Assembly: GCA_031270725.1 (NCBI GenBank)
Contig: JAISWS010000146.1
Coordinates: forward strand, 1 to 32,978
Reading direction: 5' to 3'
Length of the DNA stretch: 32,978 nt
DNA from: Syntrophomonadaceae bacterium
GTDB taxonomy: Bacteria > Bacillota > Syntrophomonadia > Syntrophomonadales > Syntrophomonadaceae
Positions 1-9,739 of the stretch are shown here, one piece after another. A model generated the notes under the pieces. The model saw nothing but the letters and a program-made list of their open reading frames with translations, did no database searches and was not told the DNA's origin. Made by a program: the position numbers and the translations under genes. How positions within the stretch are numbered: position 1 is the stretch's first letter; every line of letters starts with the position of its first letter.

Positions 1-1
1 T

Positions 2-325
2 AGAGTGGAAAGAGAACGGGTTCGCGGGCGCCAGACGGAAATGCTGCAAAATATAATTAATGACCGTAATACGGAAAAAGCTGCCCGTGAAGCCGCGTCA
101 ACGCGGCTTATGAATATAAGCGCGGACATGGAGAAAGAGATGAAGGCGGAAAATCTGGTAAAATCGCTGGGATTTTCAGATTGCGTGGTTATCAGCCAGG
201 CAGGTTTCATGAACGTCATACTGCAAAGCGAAAGCGTTAATGAAGATGAGGAAAAGGAGATAAAAAATATATTGGGGACAGAAAGCGGCGGGAAAATAAA
301 AGTAACGGCCGTTAAGCCCCGTTAA
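2..325 (+). CDS. spoIIIAH: Stage III sporulation protein AH (SpoIIIAH-like), C-terminal part; 5' end outside window
   Basis: Protein ERERVRGRQTEMLQNIINDRNTEKAAREAASTRL...KEMKAENLVKSLGFSDCVVIS..VNVI resembles the SpoIIIAH C-terminal domain; frame is open to the window edge. Confidence 0.8.
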   Translation, partial: RVERERVRGRQTEMLQNIINDRNTEKAAREAASTRLMNISADMEKEMKAENLVKSLGFSDCVVISQAGFMNVILQSESVNEDEEKEIKNILGTESGGKIKVTAVKPR

Positions 326-530
326 ATACGCGGCGGAAAAGAATAAATCAGCCCGTTTGTGTATAAATATGACTGAAGCGGGTTGAAAAATGAAAATGCG
401 CGCGACGGCAATTTTATATTTCATATTTCATGTTCGGAAAAGCGTATGAATTATCATAAACGGCCGGACATATACCCGGAAGATAATGTAAAACACTACG
501 GAGTTCAGATTACTGTATTGGAGGTGCCTT

Positions 531-812
531 ATGAGCGGCGGCAAGAAGGAAATAATCAGCCAGGCGTTGGGAGATTTACTGGAAGTACCGCGCGATGTGG
601 CGCTGGATCTAGCCAGAGTTACCATAATCGGGAGAAATGAAATACTGATAGAAAACCACCGCGGGGTGATGGAGTACGGGCTGCGGAGGATAAGGATCAG
701 CTTAAGCCGCGGATACATGGAGATTGTTGGCGAAGGGCTGGAGCTGAAAGCCCTGATGAGCGAAGAGATAAAAATAATCGGCATGATCAATGTGGTTGAG
801 TATATTGAATAG
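531..812 (+). CDS. yqfC: Sporulation protein YqfC
   Basis: 93 aa, YqfC-like (GRNEILIENHRGVMEYGLRRIRISLSRGYMEIVGEGLEL); directly upstream of yqfD. Confidence 0.85.
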   Translation: MSGGKKEIISQALGDLLEVPRDVALDLARVTIIGRNEILIENHRGVMEYGLRRIRISLSRGYMEIVGEGLELKALMSEEIKIIGMINVVEYIE

Positions 813-854
813 CTGAGGCGGATACGGAAAATTTGCGGCGAAAGGCGGGAGTTT

Positions 855-2069
855 GTGGCTGAATGGTTTGAGTATCTGGGCGGAATGATAACGGTCAGAA
901 TTGAAGGCGAATATGTGGAAAAGGTCTTGAACATGGCTATGTCGAGAGGGCTTTATATCAGTGATGTCCGCAAGATTGAAGGAGGCGTTTTGTTAAAGGT
1001 GCGCGGCAGCGGTTTTGAGGCACTGAAAACGATTTGCGCCGAAAACGGGTACGAGTATAGTATAGTCGCTCAGAGAGGGGCGCCTTTTGTAAAAAGAGCC
1101 TTTCGCCGGAGAATGGGATTTTTAGTAGGCGCGGCGGTTTTTGTCTCAGCTGTTTATATACTTTCTTCTTTTATCTGGTTTGTGGATGTGCGGGGAAATA
1201 ATTTGCTTTCCGATCAAGTAATTATTGACGCCGCGGCTCGGTATGGAGTGTCTAAAGGAGCTAATAAAAGCGGTTTTGACCGTATTGAAGCTGAAAATGC
1301 CATGATACGCGACATCAGCCAGCTGTCTTATGTTAAAATTAGCGTTAAAGGGGTAAACGCCAGTATCGAAGTAGTGGAGAAAACGCTGTCTTCGCCGGAA
1401 ATTACCGCTCCCTGTAATATTGTAGCCGCCGCTGACGGGGTAATTGACGATATACTGGTTCTGATGGGGCGGCAAAATGTCCGGACGGGGCAAGCGGTAG
1501 TCAAAGGAGATATTTTGATATCGGGCATGGTTTATTCCCAAGCCGACCCTTACGGGTCGGAGGAGACGGAAAATCTTTTACAGCCCCGTGCCGTACGGGC
1601 CAGGGGTTTTGTAAAAGCCAGAGTGTGGCGTGAAAGTTACGGGGAATGCCGGCTTAAAAATGACAAATTAGTATTGGCCGGAGAAAAAAGAGTTAAGCAC
1701 AGCCTGCTTTTTCCGTGGACGAAAAACCCGGCCGAACAAGCCGGACAAATGGAGCATAGTTTTCCGATCAGCGTTATGGAGAAAAGGGAAAAAACTCTGC
1801 CTACTCCCTGGGGAAACTTTGTTTGGGTGACTGTGACTGAACAGGAACAAAGAGTGGAAACAGAAGAATTAACAGAGGAAGCGGCGGCCGGAATAGCTGC
1901 GGAATCAGCGCTGAAATCATTGCGTGATACTTACGGAAATGATTTGAATATGGATAATTCCCGGAGCCAAATTATATCTTCTCCCAGCGATTCCATTATA
2001 AGAGTCAGGGTTTCGGTTGAAAATATTGAAGAGATAGGGACGCCTCAGTTAATTAACCAGGGCGTCTGA
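855..2069 (+). CDS. yqfD: Sporulation protein YqfD
   Basis: 404 aa, one TM segment (FLVGAAVFVSAVYILSSFIWFVDVRGN), YqfD family pattern and synteny; GTG start. Confidence 0.85.
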   Translation: MAEWFEYLGGMITVRIEGEYVEKVLNMAMSRGLYISDVRKIEGGVLLKVRGSGFEALKTICAENGYEYSIVAQRGAPFVKRAFRRRMGFLVGAAVFVSAVYILSSFIWFVDVRGNNLLSDQVIIDAAARYGVSKGANKSGFDRIEAENAMIRDISQLSYVKISVKGVNASIEVVEKTLSSPEITAPCNIVAAADGVIDDILVLMGRQNVRTGQAVVKGDILISGMVYSQADPYGSEETENLLQPRAVRARGFVKARVWRESYGECRLKNDKLVLAGEKRVKHSLLFPWTKNPAEQAGQMEHSFPISVMEKREKTLPTPWGNFVWVTVTEQEQRVETEELTEEAAAGIAAESALKSLRDTYGNDLNMDNSRSQIISSPSDSIIRVRVSVENIEEIGTPQLINQGV

Positions 2070-2409
2070 GCGATAAAGTAAGTGATAAACCGGCAGTTTC
2101 AAGCCCGGCAAACGCCGCTTATCCGCTGTAAAGAGTTTGCTTTATTTTTGGCCTTTGCTGAAAATCTAAGCGGTAAGCGATGAACCCTGAAATATCGCGA
2201 GCTTATATCTATACTGGCAATATTGCTACTTATGAAAATCCGCGATACCGTTAACGTAACCGAACGGGAGTTGCCGGACGCACCCTTACCTAGTTCAACA
2301 ACTCCCGCGGTTCTCATACAACTGGTAAGATATTCCTTTAATTTAGGCCAAATCACCTACAAACGAAATCACTCTCCCAAATGAACGTAATGCATTGCGT
2401 TTAGTCTTA

Positions 2410-2418
2410 TGATATAAT
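2410..2418 (+). promoter_or_regulatory. Candidate extended -10 promoter for phoH (TGaTATAAT)
   Basis: tgatataat about 35 nt upstream of the phoH start; no convincing -35 at the expected spacing. Confidence 0.45.
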
Positions 2419-2452
2419 AGCTGGCAGAAGAGTATTGCTGGGAGGACTGTGA

Positions 2453-3427
2453 TTGGAAAACATTGAGAGCAAGATTGTTATTGCCGATAATGATCTCGCG
2501 GCTATTTTTTTTGGTAATGAGGATGGGAATTTCCGTTATTTAAGGTCTGTGGTTCCGGCTGAAATATTTGCCCGCGGCGGTGAAATAACCATCAAGGGAG
2601 ATAAAAACGAAGTTTCTTTCGCGACGAATCTGGTCAACCGTTTGATAGAGAGAGTGGCTGTGGAACACAGCTTGAATATCAATGATATTAATTATATCAC
2701 CGGATTGACGGAACAGGGCGATAAGAGCAGGCACCAGGACATAGTTTCAGATACTATACTGAACTCAGCCGGAGGAAAGCCCATTAAGGCCAGAACTTTA
2801 GGGCAGAAACGCTATATACAAGCTATGCGGAAAGATGATGTGGTGTTCGGCATCGGGCCGGCTGGAACCGGAAAGACCTATCTGGCAGTAGTGATGGCGG
2901 TATTAGCGCTTAAAAACCGCGCGGCGCAAAGGATTGTGCTGGTGCGTCCGGCGGTGGAAGCCGGAGAAAAGCTGGGTTTTTTGCCGGGAGATTTTATAGA
3001 AAAGATAAATCCGTATCTTCGCCCCCTTTATGACGGATTGTTTGATATATTAGGGGTTGAGCAGACTCAGCGTTATCTGGACAAAAATATTATTGAAATA
3101 GCTCCTTTGGCTTATATGCGGGGGCGTACCTTAAACGACGCGTTCATTATATTGGACGAAGCCCAGAATACTACCCCCCAGCAGATGAAGATGTTCCTTA
3201 CCCGTTTGGGATTCGGCTCCAAGGCGGTTATAACCGGCGATATTACCCAGGTTGATTTGCCCAGAGAAGAATTTTCAGGGTTAATAGAAATACAGAGGAT
3301 ATTAAGCGCGATTCCCGGAGTGTCTTTTGAGTATTTGACCAAAGAAGATGTGGTCAGGCATCCCTTGGTACAGAAAATAATAAACGCTTATGAGGCTTAT
3401 GAAGATAAGAAGCAGGGTAATATTTAG
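2453..3427 (+). CDS. phoH: PhoH family ATPase
   Basis: Walker A GIGPAGTGKTYLA, Walker B AFIILDEAQNTTPQQMKMFLTRLG; TTG start. Confidence 0.95.
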   Translation: MENIESKIVIADNDLAAIFFGNEDGNFRYLRSVVPAEIFARGGEITIKGDKNEVSFATNLVNRLIERVAVEHSLNINDINYITGLTEQGDKSRHQDIVSDTILNSAGGKPIKARTLGQKRYIQAMRKDDVVFGIGPAGTGKTYLAVVMAVLALKNRAAQRIVLVRPAVEAGEKLGFLPGDFIEKINPYLRPLYDGLFDILGVEQTQRYLDKNIIEIAPLAYMRGRTLNDAFIILDEAQNTTPQQMKMFLTRLGFGSKAVITGDITQVDLPREEFSGLIEIQRILSAIPGVSFEYLTKEDVVRHPLVQKIINAYEAYEDKKQGNI

Positions 3428-3457
3428 AACGCAAATATTAAATAGGAGCATAGATTT

Positions 3458-5635
3458 ATGCCTGATTTTTTAAAAAATCTGTTTGACGGACTGAAAAAAA
3501 TTTTCGGAAGAACCAACAGTAAGCTTTTTATCGGAGCGGTAGTTTTTTTTGCCCTTAGTTTTTTTATTGTGATAAAAGGAACCAGCCCCGGATATATGGC
3601 CTTGAAAGTGGATGAGGTGGCTCCGAGCAATATTCAGTCCAGTACCACCGCGGTAGTATATGATGAGATACAAACCGAAGAGCTTAGAAAACAAGCGGCG
3701 GAACGGGTGCAGAAAGTTTATAACAAAGATCAGGCGGCTATTGAAGATTCCGCTAATTTTGTAAACTTGTTTTTTGAAGATATGTTTGCTATCTTAGCCT
3801 ATCCGGAAACTGAACGCGAGGGTGCTTTAGCCGGGCTTTTCGACCAGCTCCTTAAAGAGCCGGCGCAAAGAGCTAACGCCAGTAAAGAGGATTTGGCGGG
3901 GTATTGGCAGGGACAAACCGTGGAAGAAGTCCAACAGATACAGACGTTGCTGGCAGGATTAGTGCAGGGAATTATGGAAGATACAATTACCGAAGAGAAG
4001 CTGCCTTCAGTTAACGAACAAGCCGCTTTGCAGATTAGTTATCTGAATTTCCCGCAGCCGGAACTTGACACTATGCAATACATTTTGGTAAACGCTACCA
4101 GACCCAACTTGATTTTCAATCAGGAAGCTACCGATGAAGAAATACGGAAAGCGGTAGAAGCCGTTCCGGAAGTGACGAAAACCGTAAAAGCGGGTGAAAT
4201 TATTGTGCGGGAAGGCGATAGGGTAACTCCGGAACAGATCAGTATTTTGGAACAGATGGGATATTTGCGCAGCAATAGTTTCCCTTATACGATAGTGGGA
4301 CTGGCTTTATTCGTGCTGCTTACCATGTGGCTGGGCTTCAAATATATGCAGCGTTACTATAAAGACAGCGAAACTTATGAACGCAGTATTTTATTGATGG
4401 AATTGGTTTTCCTTTTCATCCTTATTTTAACATTTTTTATTTTTATGATAAAAATAAGCGATCAGCCCAGGATTAGTGATTTGATAGGATTTGTAGCGCC
4501 GGTTGCCGCCGGAACCATGCTGATAACTATTTTACTGGATTATCGCCTGGCTTTATTCTGGTGCTTCTTAATGTCGGTTTTTGTGGGAGTATTAAGCGAC
4601 AGCAACCAGCTTTATTATGCTATCGTTTCTTTCGTAGGCGGAACCATCGGTGTTTTTAAAGTACACTATATCAGCCAGACTTCGGATTTGGCTAAAGCGG
4701 GCCTTTATGTCGCTTTAGGAAATGTAATAACAATAATTATTGTTTTGATGATTTCAGGAAATCTGGAGTTGACAGTTATAGCCGCGGGAGTCGTCATAGG
4801 AGCTATAAACGGCATATTTTCAGCAGTCCTTATGATAGGTACTTTGCCGTTTTTGGAAACGGTTTTTGGCATAACCAGCATGATGAAGCTGCTGGAGCTT
4901 TCTAATCCGAATCATTCTGTTTTAAGAAGGCTGCTGATGGAAGCGCCGGGGACTTATCACCATAGTTTAATGGTGGGCAATTTGGCTGAAGCGACGGCTG
5001 GGGCTGTCGGGGCTGACGCTATGCTGGTCAGGGCCGGAGCTTATTATCATGATATAGGAAAATTGAGGCGGCCGGAATATTTTATTGAAAATCAAAATAA
5101 CTTCGGGAACCCTCATGAGAACATGGCGCCGGTTCTGTCATCTTTGATTGTTACATCACACGTCCGTGATGGGGTGGAAATGGCTAAAGAAGCTAAATTG
5201 CCGCAGTCCATAATCGACTTTATTGAGCAGCATCATGGGACCAGTTTACTCAAGTTCTTTTATAATAAAGCTCTGAAAAATCAGGAAGACAAAATGATTA
5301 TAAGTGAAGAGGGGTTCCATTATGAAGGACCCAAACCAAAGAAAAAAGAGACGGCTTTGGTAATGCTTGCGGATGCGGTTGAAGCCAGTGTCAGGTCTTT
5401 GCCTGAGCCTAGTTCGGACGCTATCAGAAAGATGGTCAAGTCCATTGTAAATGACAAACTGCAGGAAGGACAGCTAAGCGACAGCGATTTAACCTTTAAG
5501 GATTTGGATATTATTATTGACTCGTTTTGCCATGTATTGGAAGGCATTTACCATAAAAGAATCGCTTATCCGGATATGGTAGTAAAAGAATTTGAACAGA
5601 GGATAGAAAAACATGGAGGTTTTGGTAACCAATAA
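3458..5635 (+). CDS. pgpH: 7TM-HD family membrane HD phosphohydrolase (PgpH/YqfF-like, c-di-AMP phosphodiesterase family)
   Basis: N-terminal extracellular region, multiple TM helices, HD domain (TYHHSLMVGNLAEATAGAVGADAMLVRAGAYYHDIGK). Confidence 0.9.
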   Translation: MPDFLKNLFDGLKKIFGRTNSKLFIGAVVFFALSFFIVIKGTSPGYMALKVDEVAPSNIQSSTTAVVYDEIQTEELRKQAAERVQKVYNKDQAAIEDSANFVNLFFEDMFAILAYPETEREGALAGLFDQLLKEPAQRANASKEDLAGYWQGQTVEEVQQIQTLLAGLVQGIMEDTITEEKLPSVNEQAALQISYLNFPQPELDTMQYILVNATRPNLIFNQEATDEEIRKAVEAVPEVTKTVKAGEIIVREGDRVTPEQISILEQMGYLRSNSFPYTIVGLALFVLLTMWLGFKYMQRYYKDSETYERSILLMELVFLFILILTFFIFMIKISDQPRISDLIGFVAPVAAGTMLITILLDYRLALFWCFLMSVFVGVLSDSNQLYYAIVSFVGGTIGVFKVHYISQTSDLAKAGLYVALGNVITIIIVLMISGNLELTVIAAGVVIGAINGIFSAVLMIGTLPFLETVFGITSMMKLLELSNPNHSVLRRLLMEAPGTYHHSLMVGNLAEATAGAVGADAMLVRAGAYYHDIGKLRRPEYFIENQNNFGNPHENMAPVLSSLIVTSHVRDGVEMAKEAKLPQSIIDFIEQHHGTSLLKFFYNKALKNQEDKMIISEEGFHYEGPKPKKKETALVMLADAVEASVRSLPEPSSDAIRKMVKSIVNDKLQEGQLSDSDLTFKDLDIIIDSFCHVLEGIYHKRIAYPDMVVKEFEQRIEKHGGFGNQ

Positions 5636-6083
5636 TCAAAACAGTGTCGTTTACGAAAAAACGTTCGAAAATATCGCGGTCAAAGCAATTAATGCGGCGG
5701 CTCTCGCGTGTAACGCGGAGGAGCCGGGTGAAGTGGGAGTTATGCTTACTGACAATGCGTATATACGGGAATTAAACCGCGTATATCGGGGGCGTGATTA
5801 TCCCACTGACGTTTTGTCTTTCGCGATGAATGAAAAAGGCGAAGACGAGCCGGATTTCGAGCCGCCGGAACAGATTAATATTTTAGGGGATATCGTCATA
5901 TCCCTGGAAAAGGCGCTTGAACAGGGCGGGGAATATGGGCACGGGATAAAGAGGGAACTGGGATATTTAATCGTACACGGCTTTTTACATTTAATGGGAT
6001 ATGACCATAAAACGGAAGCGCAGAAGCAGCTCATGAGACAAATAGAAGAAAAGGTTTTGACGGAGCTTAATTTGGAAAGGTAA
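5613..6083 (+). CDS. ybeY: Endoribonuclease YbeY
   Basis: YPTDVLSFAM and HGFLHLMGYDH motifs; overlaps the end of pgpH by 23 bp. Confidence 0.95.
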   Translation: MEVLVTNNQNSVVYEKTFENIAVKAINAAALACNAEEPGEVGVMLTDNAYIRELNRVYRGRDYPTDVLSFAMNEKGEDEPDFEPPEQINILGDIVISLEKALEQGGEYGHGIKRELGYLIVHGFLHLMGYDHKTEAQKQLMRQIEEKVLTELNLER

Positions 6084-6089
6084 TGGCAA

Positions 6090-6452
6090 GTGATCAATCT
6101 TCTGAACAGTTTCCGGTGTGCCGGGGCTGGAATTATCTATTGCTTAAAAAATGAAAGAAATATGAGAATACATGGCGCGGCTACTGTTTTAGCGGTAACG
6201 TTAGGCTTTATATGCCGGCTGCGAGCGCTTCAGTGGGGATTGCTTTTTATTACTATTACGGTGGTCTTGGTAGCGGAAATAATCAACACGGCTATTGAAA
6301 AAACAGTTGATTTGAATACGACTGATTTTAATCCGCTGGCGAAAACCGCTAAAAACGTCGCCGCCGGAGCGGTTTTGGCGGCAGCTTTTAATTCCATTAT
6401 AATGGGCGTTATCATTTTTGGCCCGTATGTGCTGAGTTTTATCAGGAGATGA
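6090..6452 (+). CDS. dgkA: Diacylglycerol/undecaprenol kinase family protein
   Basis: SFRCAGAGIIYCLKNERNMRIH and AEIINTAIEKTVDL motifs; GTG start. Confidence 0.9.
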   Translation: MINLLNSFRCAGAGIIYCLKNERNMRIHGAATVLAVTLGFICRLRALQWGLLFITITVVLVAEIINTAIEKTVDLNTTDFNPLAKTAKNVAAGAVLAAAFNSIIMGVIIFGPYVLSFIRR

Positions 6453-6844
6453 ATATGATGAACACGGAAAATTTGATGCGGCAAGCCCGGGAAGCTCAGA
6501 AAAACGCTTATGCCCCATATTCAGGATTTAAAGTGGGAGCGGCTTTGCTGACCTGCAAGGGCTTGGTATATCGCGGCGCTAATGTGGAAAACTCTTCTTT
6601 TGGGTTAACGGTATGCGCTGAAAGGATTGCTGTTTTTAAAGGAGTCAACGCCGGCGAGAGTGATTTTAAAGCGCTAGCGGTCGCGGCTTCAGGCAGCGGC
6701 CTGATATATCCTTGCGGAGCCTGTTTGCAGGTTCTGGCCGAGTTTACAAGCGAGCTTGCGATATATTTGGCTGAAGGCAGGGAAGGGTTCCGTTGCTTTT
6801 CCTTGAATGATCTTTTGCCGCTCAGGTTTTCATTAAACCAATAG
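6449..6844 (+). CDS. cdd: Cytidine deaminase
   Basis: YAPYSGFKVGAALLT, GANVENSSFGLTVCAER, PCGACLQVLAEF. Confidence 0.95.
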   Translation: MNMMNTENLMRQAREAQKNAYAPYSGFKVGAALLTCKGLVYRGANVENSSFGLTVCAERIAVFKGVNAGESDFKALAVAASGSGLIYPCGACLQVLAEFTSELAIYLAEGREGFRCFSLNDLLPLRFSLNQ

Positions 6845-6855
6845 GGGGATTATAA

Positions 6856-7737
6856 ATGAAATCGGGATTTGTAAGTATTATAGGCCGGCCCAACGTTGGC
6901 AAATCAACTTTGTTAAACGGTATTATCGGAGAGAAAATAGCTATTGTAACTGATAAGCCTCAAACGACCCGCAATAGAATCCAGGGGATTTATAACAGTA
7001 AAGCCGGTCAGATAATTTTTGTGGATACGCCGGGGGTGCATAAGCCTAAACATTTACTGGGCGAGTATATGGCGCAGGTATTTTCCAGAACCGTAAACGA
7101 AACGGACATTATTTATTATGTTATTGATGTCACCAGGTCTCTGGGTAATGGGGAGAAATTTATCCTGGAGATTTTGCGGAAAGCGAAAGTGCCGGTTTTC
7201 CTTATTATGAATAAAATAGATCTGGCGGAACCTGCCCATATAGAAGAATTGCTTAAAGAATACCGCGGTTTTATGAATTTCGCCGAAGTACACCCTGTCG
7301 CTGCCGCACTGGGGTTGAATACAGACCTGGTTCTGGAGAAAACTTTCGCTTATCTGCCGGAGGGACCTAAGTATTATCCGGAAGAAAACATAAGCGACCA
7401 ATCCGTGTCGTTTCTGGTCTCAGAATTGATTCGTGAAAAAGCGCTGTTATTAACCCATGATGAGGTTCCGCATTCTTTGGCGGTGGGCATTGAGGATTTT
7501 ACGCGCAGAGAGAATGATAAATTATATGTAAGAGCTGTTATTTACACGGAGCGCGGTTCCCAAAAAGGAATTATTATCGGTAAAAACGGAAGTATGCTGA
7601 AAAAAATAGGTGAACAGTCCCGCGCCGACATTGAACAATTAATGGATTGTCCGGTTTATCTGGATTTATGGGTTAAAGAAAAACATAACTGGCGCGACAA
7701 TAGCGAGTATCTTTCCCGGATGGGATACCGTATTTGA
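6856..7737 (+). CDS. era: GTPase Era
   Basis: GRPNVGKSTLLN, DTPGVHKPKH, NKIDL, C-terminal KH domain (GIIIGKNGSMLKKIG). Confidence 0.97.
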   Translation: MKSGFVSIIGRPNVGKSTLLNGIIGEKIAIVTDKPQTTRNRIQGIYNSKAGQIIFVDTPGVHKPKHLLGEYMAQVFSRTVNETDIIYYVIDVTRSLGNGEKFILEILRKAKVPVFLIMNKIDLAEPAHIEELLKEYRGFMNFAEVHPVAAALGLNTDLVLEKTFAYLPEGPKYYPEENISDQSVSFLVSELIREKALLLTHDEVPHSLAVGIEDFTRRENDKLYVRAVIYTERGSQKGIIIGKNGSMLKKIGEQSRADIEQLMDCPVYLDLWVKEKHNWRDNSEYLSRMGYRI

Positions 7738-7787
7738 TAAGGCCGCGCTTGGCGTATATTTTGAAAATGCTTTGAAGGAGACGGCAG

Positions 7788-8540
7788 ATGTATTATAACA
7801 GCCGGGCAGTTATTATTAAAAGCGTTGATTACGCGGAAAACGATAAAATATTGACGGTTTTTACAGAAGCTGAAGGTAAAGTGAAAGCGGTCGCCAAAGG
7901 AGTGAAAAAAGCCGGAAGCTCTTTGCGGATTTGTGTGCAGCCGTTTTGCCATTCTTTTTTACACTTTCGCCGCGGCAAAGACATGGAGCAAATTACGCAG
8001 GGTAAGCTGCTGGACTTTTACGGTGAGGTTCGGGATGACATAAACTGCGCCCTGCAAGCGATGTATATAATGGAAATTCTGGATCACGCGGTCATGCTGA
8101 AAGACCCTCATCCGGAACTTTATGAAAATTTGCTGAAAGTTTTGGCGCTTTTAAACGGCCGGGGCTACAATCCGTTATTTATACGTTATTTTGAGATACA
8201 GCTGCTGATAGTTTTAGGTTACGCTCCGACATGGGATCGCTGCGTGGCCTGTGGGCGGAAAAAAACCGGCAGTACTCATTTTAATATCGAAGGCGGCGGT
8301 ATGGTATGTGGAAATTGCCGGGCGGGTTTTAACAATACGTTTATCTTATCGGAAGAAAGCCTGGGGATTTTGCGTTTACTGTCTAAAACCGCCGTACCGG
8401 TTCTGGCGAGAATAAAAGCAAGCGAGGCTGCTTTACGGCAGCTGGAGAACTTTTTGGAAAAATATATGCAATATCATCTGGGAAAAGATTTTAAAATGAA
8501 AAATACCATAAAAAATTTGCAAAAAATAATACCAATGTGA
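7788..8540 (+). CDS. recO: DNA repair protein RecO
   Basis: YNSRAVIIKSVDYAENDKILTVFTEAEGKVKAVAKG; CVACGR..CGNC zinc motif. Confidence 0.93.
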   Translation: MYYNSRAVIIKSVDYAENDKILTVFTEAEGKVKAVAKGVKKAGSSLRICVQPFCHSFLHFRRGKDMEQITQGKLLDFYGEVRDDINCALQAMYIMEILDHAVMLKDPHPELYENLLKVLALLNGRGYNPLFIRYFEIQLLIVLGYAPTWDRCVACGRKKTGSTHFNIEGGGMVCGNCRAGFNNTFILSEESLGILRLLSKTAVPVLARIKASEAALRQLENFLEKYMQYHLGKDFKMKNTIKNLQKIIPM

Positions 8541-8579
8541 GAAGATAGATTTAACACTGTAGGCTGGGTAATAAACTAT

Positions 8580-8800
8580 TCAGGAATAAAAACGAAAACA
8601 GCGATGAAAAATAAAAGAAAAAGACTGTTCCTGAAAACATAGGGCCGGAAAGCGGATAGGGTTACTTTTATCGTGCGCTTTGGAGCTGACGGAAGAAGGA
8701 TTTTCAGGTTAGCAAAACCTGTTACTTGAGGTGGGCTGTGCCAATCAGGGCGAAAACGCGGGTAGACCCCGTCCCTGTCTTAAGGGATGGGTTTTTTATG
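8580..8800 (+). promoter_or_regulatory. T-box-like leader upstream of glyQS (atypical)
   Basis: Stem I-like GATGA and GGAGCTG segments, stem III hairpin CAGGTTagcaaAACCTG, antiterminator CAGGG(8746-8750)/CCCTG(8773-8777), mutually exclusive terminator 8768-8797; specifier codon not confidently located. Confidence 0.65.
8768..8797 (+). terminator. Leader intrinsic terminator before glyQ
   Basis: CCCGTCCCT-gtctta-AGGGATGGG followed by TTTTTT; overlaps the antiterminator. Confidence 0.85.
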
Positions 8801-8824
8801 TATGAGGGAGAAAGGAGTATAGCG

Positions 8825-9733
8825 ATGAATTTTCAGGAAGTTATATTGCGTCTGCAAAAATTTTGGGGAGACAAAGGCTGCATAATACAGCAGCCTTATG
8901 ATATCGAAAAAGGAGCGGGAACTATGAATCCGGCTACTTTTTTACGTGCTTTAGGTCCGGAACCGTGGCGGGTCGCGTATGTGGAGCCTTCCCGCCGTCC
9001 TACAGACGGCAGGTACGGGGAGAATCCCAACCGTCTGCAGCATTATTACCAATTTCAGGTCATTTTAAAACCGTCTCCGGATGACGTTATAGAGCTCTAT
9101 TTGCAAAGTTTGCGGGAGTTGGGTATAGAGTCTGTTAAACACGATATAAGGCTGGTGGAGGATAATTGGGAATCTCCGACTTTAGGCGCTTGGGGATTAG
9201 GATGGGAAATATGGCTGGATGGCATGGAGATAACTCAGTTTACTTATTTCCAGCAATGCGGAGGTATTGATTGCTTTCCGGTCTGTGCGGAAATTACTTA
9301 CGGCATTGAGCGGATTGCCATGCATATTCAAAATAAAGAGAGCGTTTTTGATATTGAATGGGTGGACGGCGTTACTTACGCTGACGTGCATCATCAAGCG
9401 GAAATAGACTATTCTTTTTATAATTTCACCGTGGCCGATATTGAAAGTTTAATGGCGATGTTTAGTATTTGTGAAAAAGAAGCTGTGCGGGTCATGGAAA
9501 AAAAATTAGTGCAGCCGGCTTATGATTATGTTTTAAAATGTTCGCATCTGTTTAATTTACTGGATGCCAGAGGGGCCATCAGCGTTACCGAACGGACCGC
9601 TTATATAGCGCGGGTCAGGAACTTAGCCCGCCAGGTGGCCGCGGCTTATGTAGAACAGAGAAAGAGACTGGGATATCCTTTATTGAAAAATGCCGAAGAC
9701 CGTAAAAAGTATTTGCTCAAGGAGGAGGTATAA
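8825..9733 (+). CDS. glyQ: Glycyl-tRNA synthetase alpha subunit
   Basis: [51 protein letters not shown] aaaggag before ATG 8825; the ORF-track start at 8726 lies within the leader. Confidence 0.97.
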   Translation: MNFQEVILRLQKFWGDKGCIIQQPYDIEKGAGTMNPATFLRALGPEPWRVAYVEPSRRPTDGRYGENPNRLQHYYQFQVILKPSPDDVIELYLQSLRELGIESVKHDIRLVEDNWESPTLGAWGLGWEIWLDGMEITQFTYFQQCGGIDCFPVCAEITYGIERIAMHIQNKESVFDIEWVDGVTYADVHHQAEIDYSFYNFTVADIESLMAMFSICEKEAVRVMEKKLVQPAYDYVLKCSHLFNLLDARGAISVTERTAYIARVRNLARQVAAAYVEQRKRLGYPLLKNAEDRKKYLLKEEV

Positions 9734-9739
9734 TTATCA

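Noticed and set aside
383-640. Plus-strand 85-aa ORF
   Set aside because: Overlaps the better supported yqfC in another frame; no recognisable domain
428-934. Minus-strand 168-aa ORF
   Set aside because: Antisense to yqfC/yqfD with low-complexity S/I/R composition
2099-2356. Minus-strand 85-aa ORF in the yqfD-phoH gap as a protein gene
   Set aside because: No recognisable domain and it spans several inverted repeats; better treated as a structured non-coding region
8726-8824. N-terminal extension of GlyQ in the ORF track
   Set aside because: Runs through the leader terminator; conserved GlyQ begins at ATG 8825 with a good RBS
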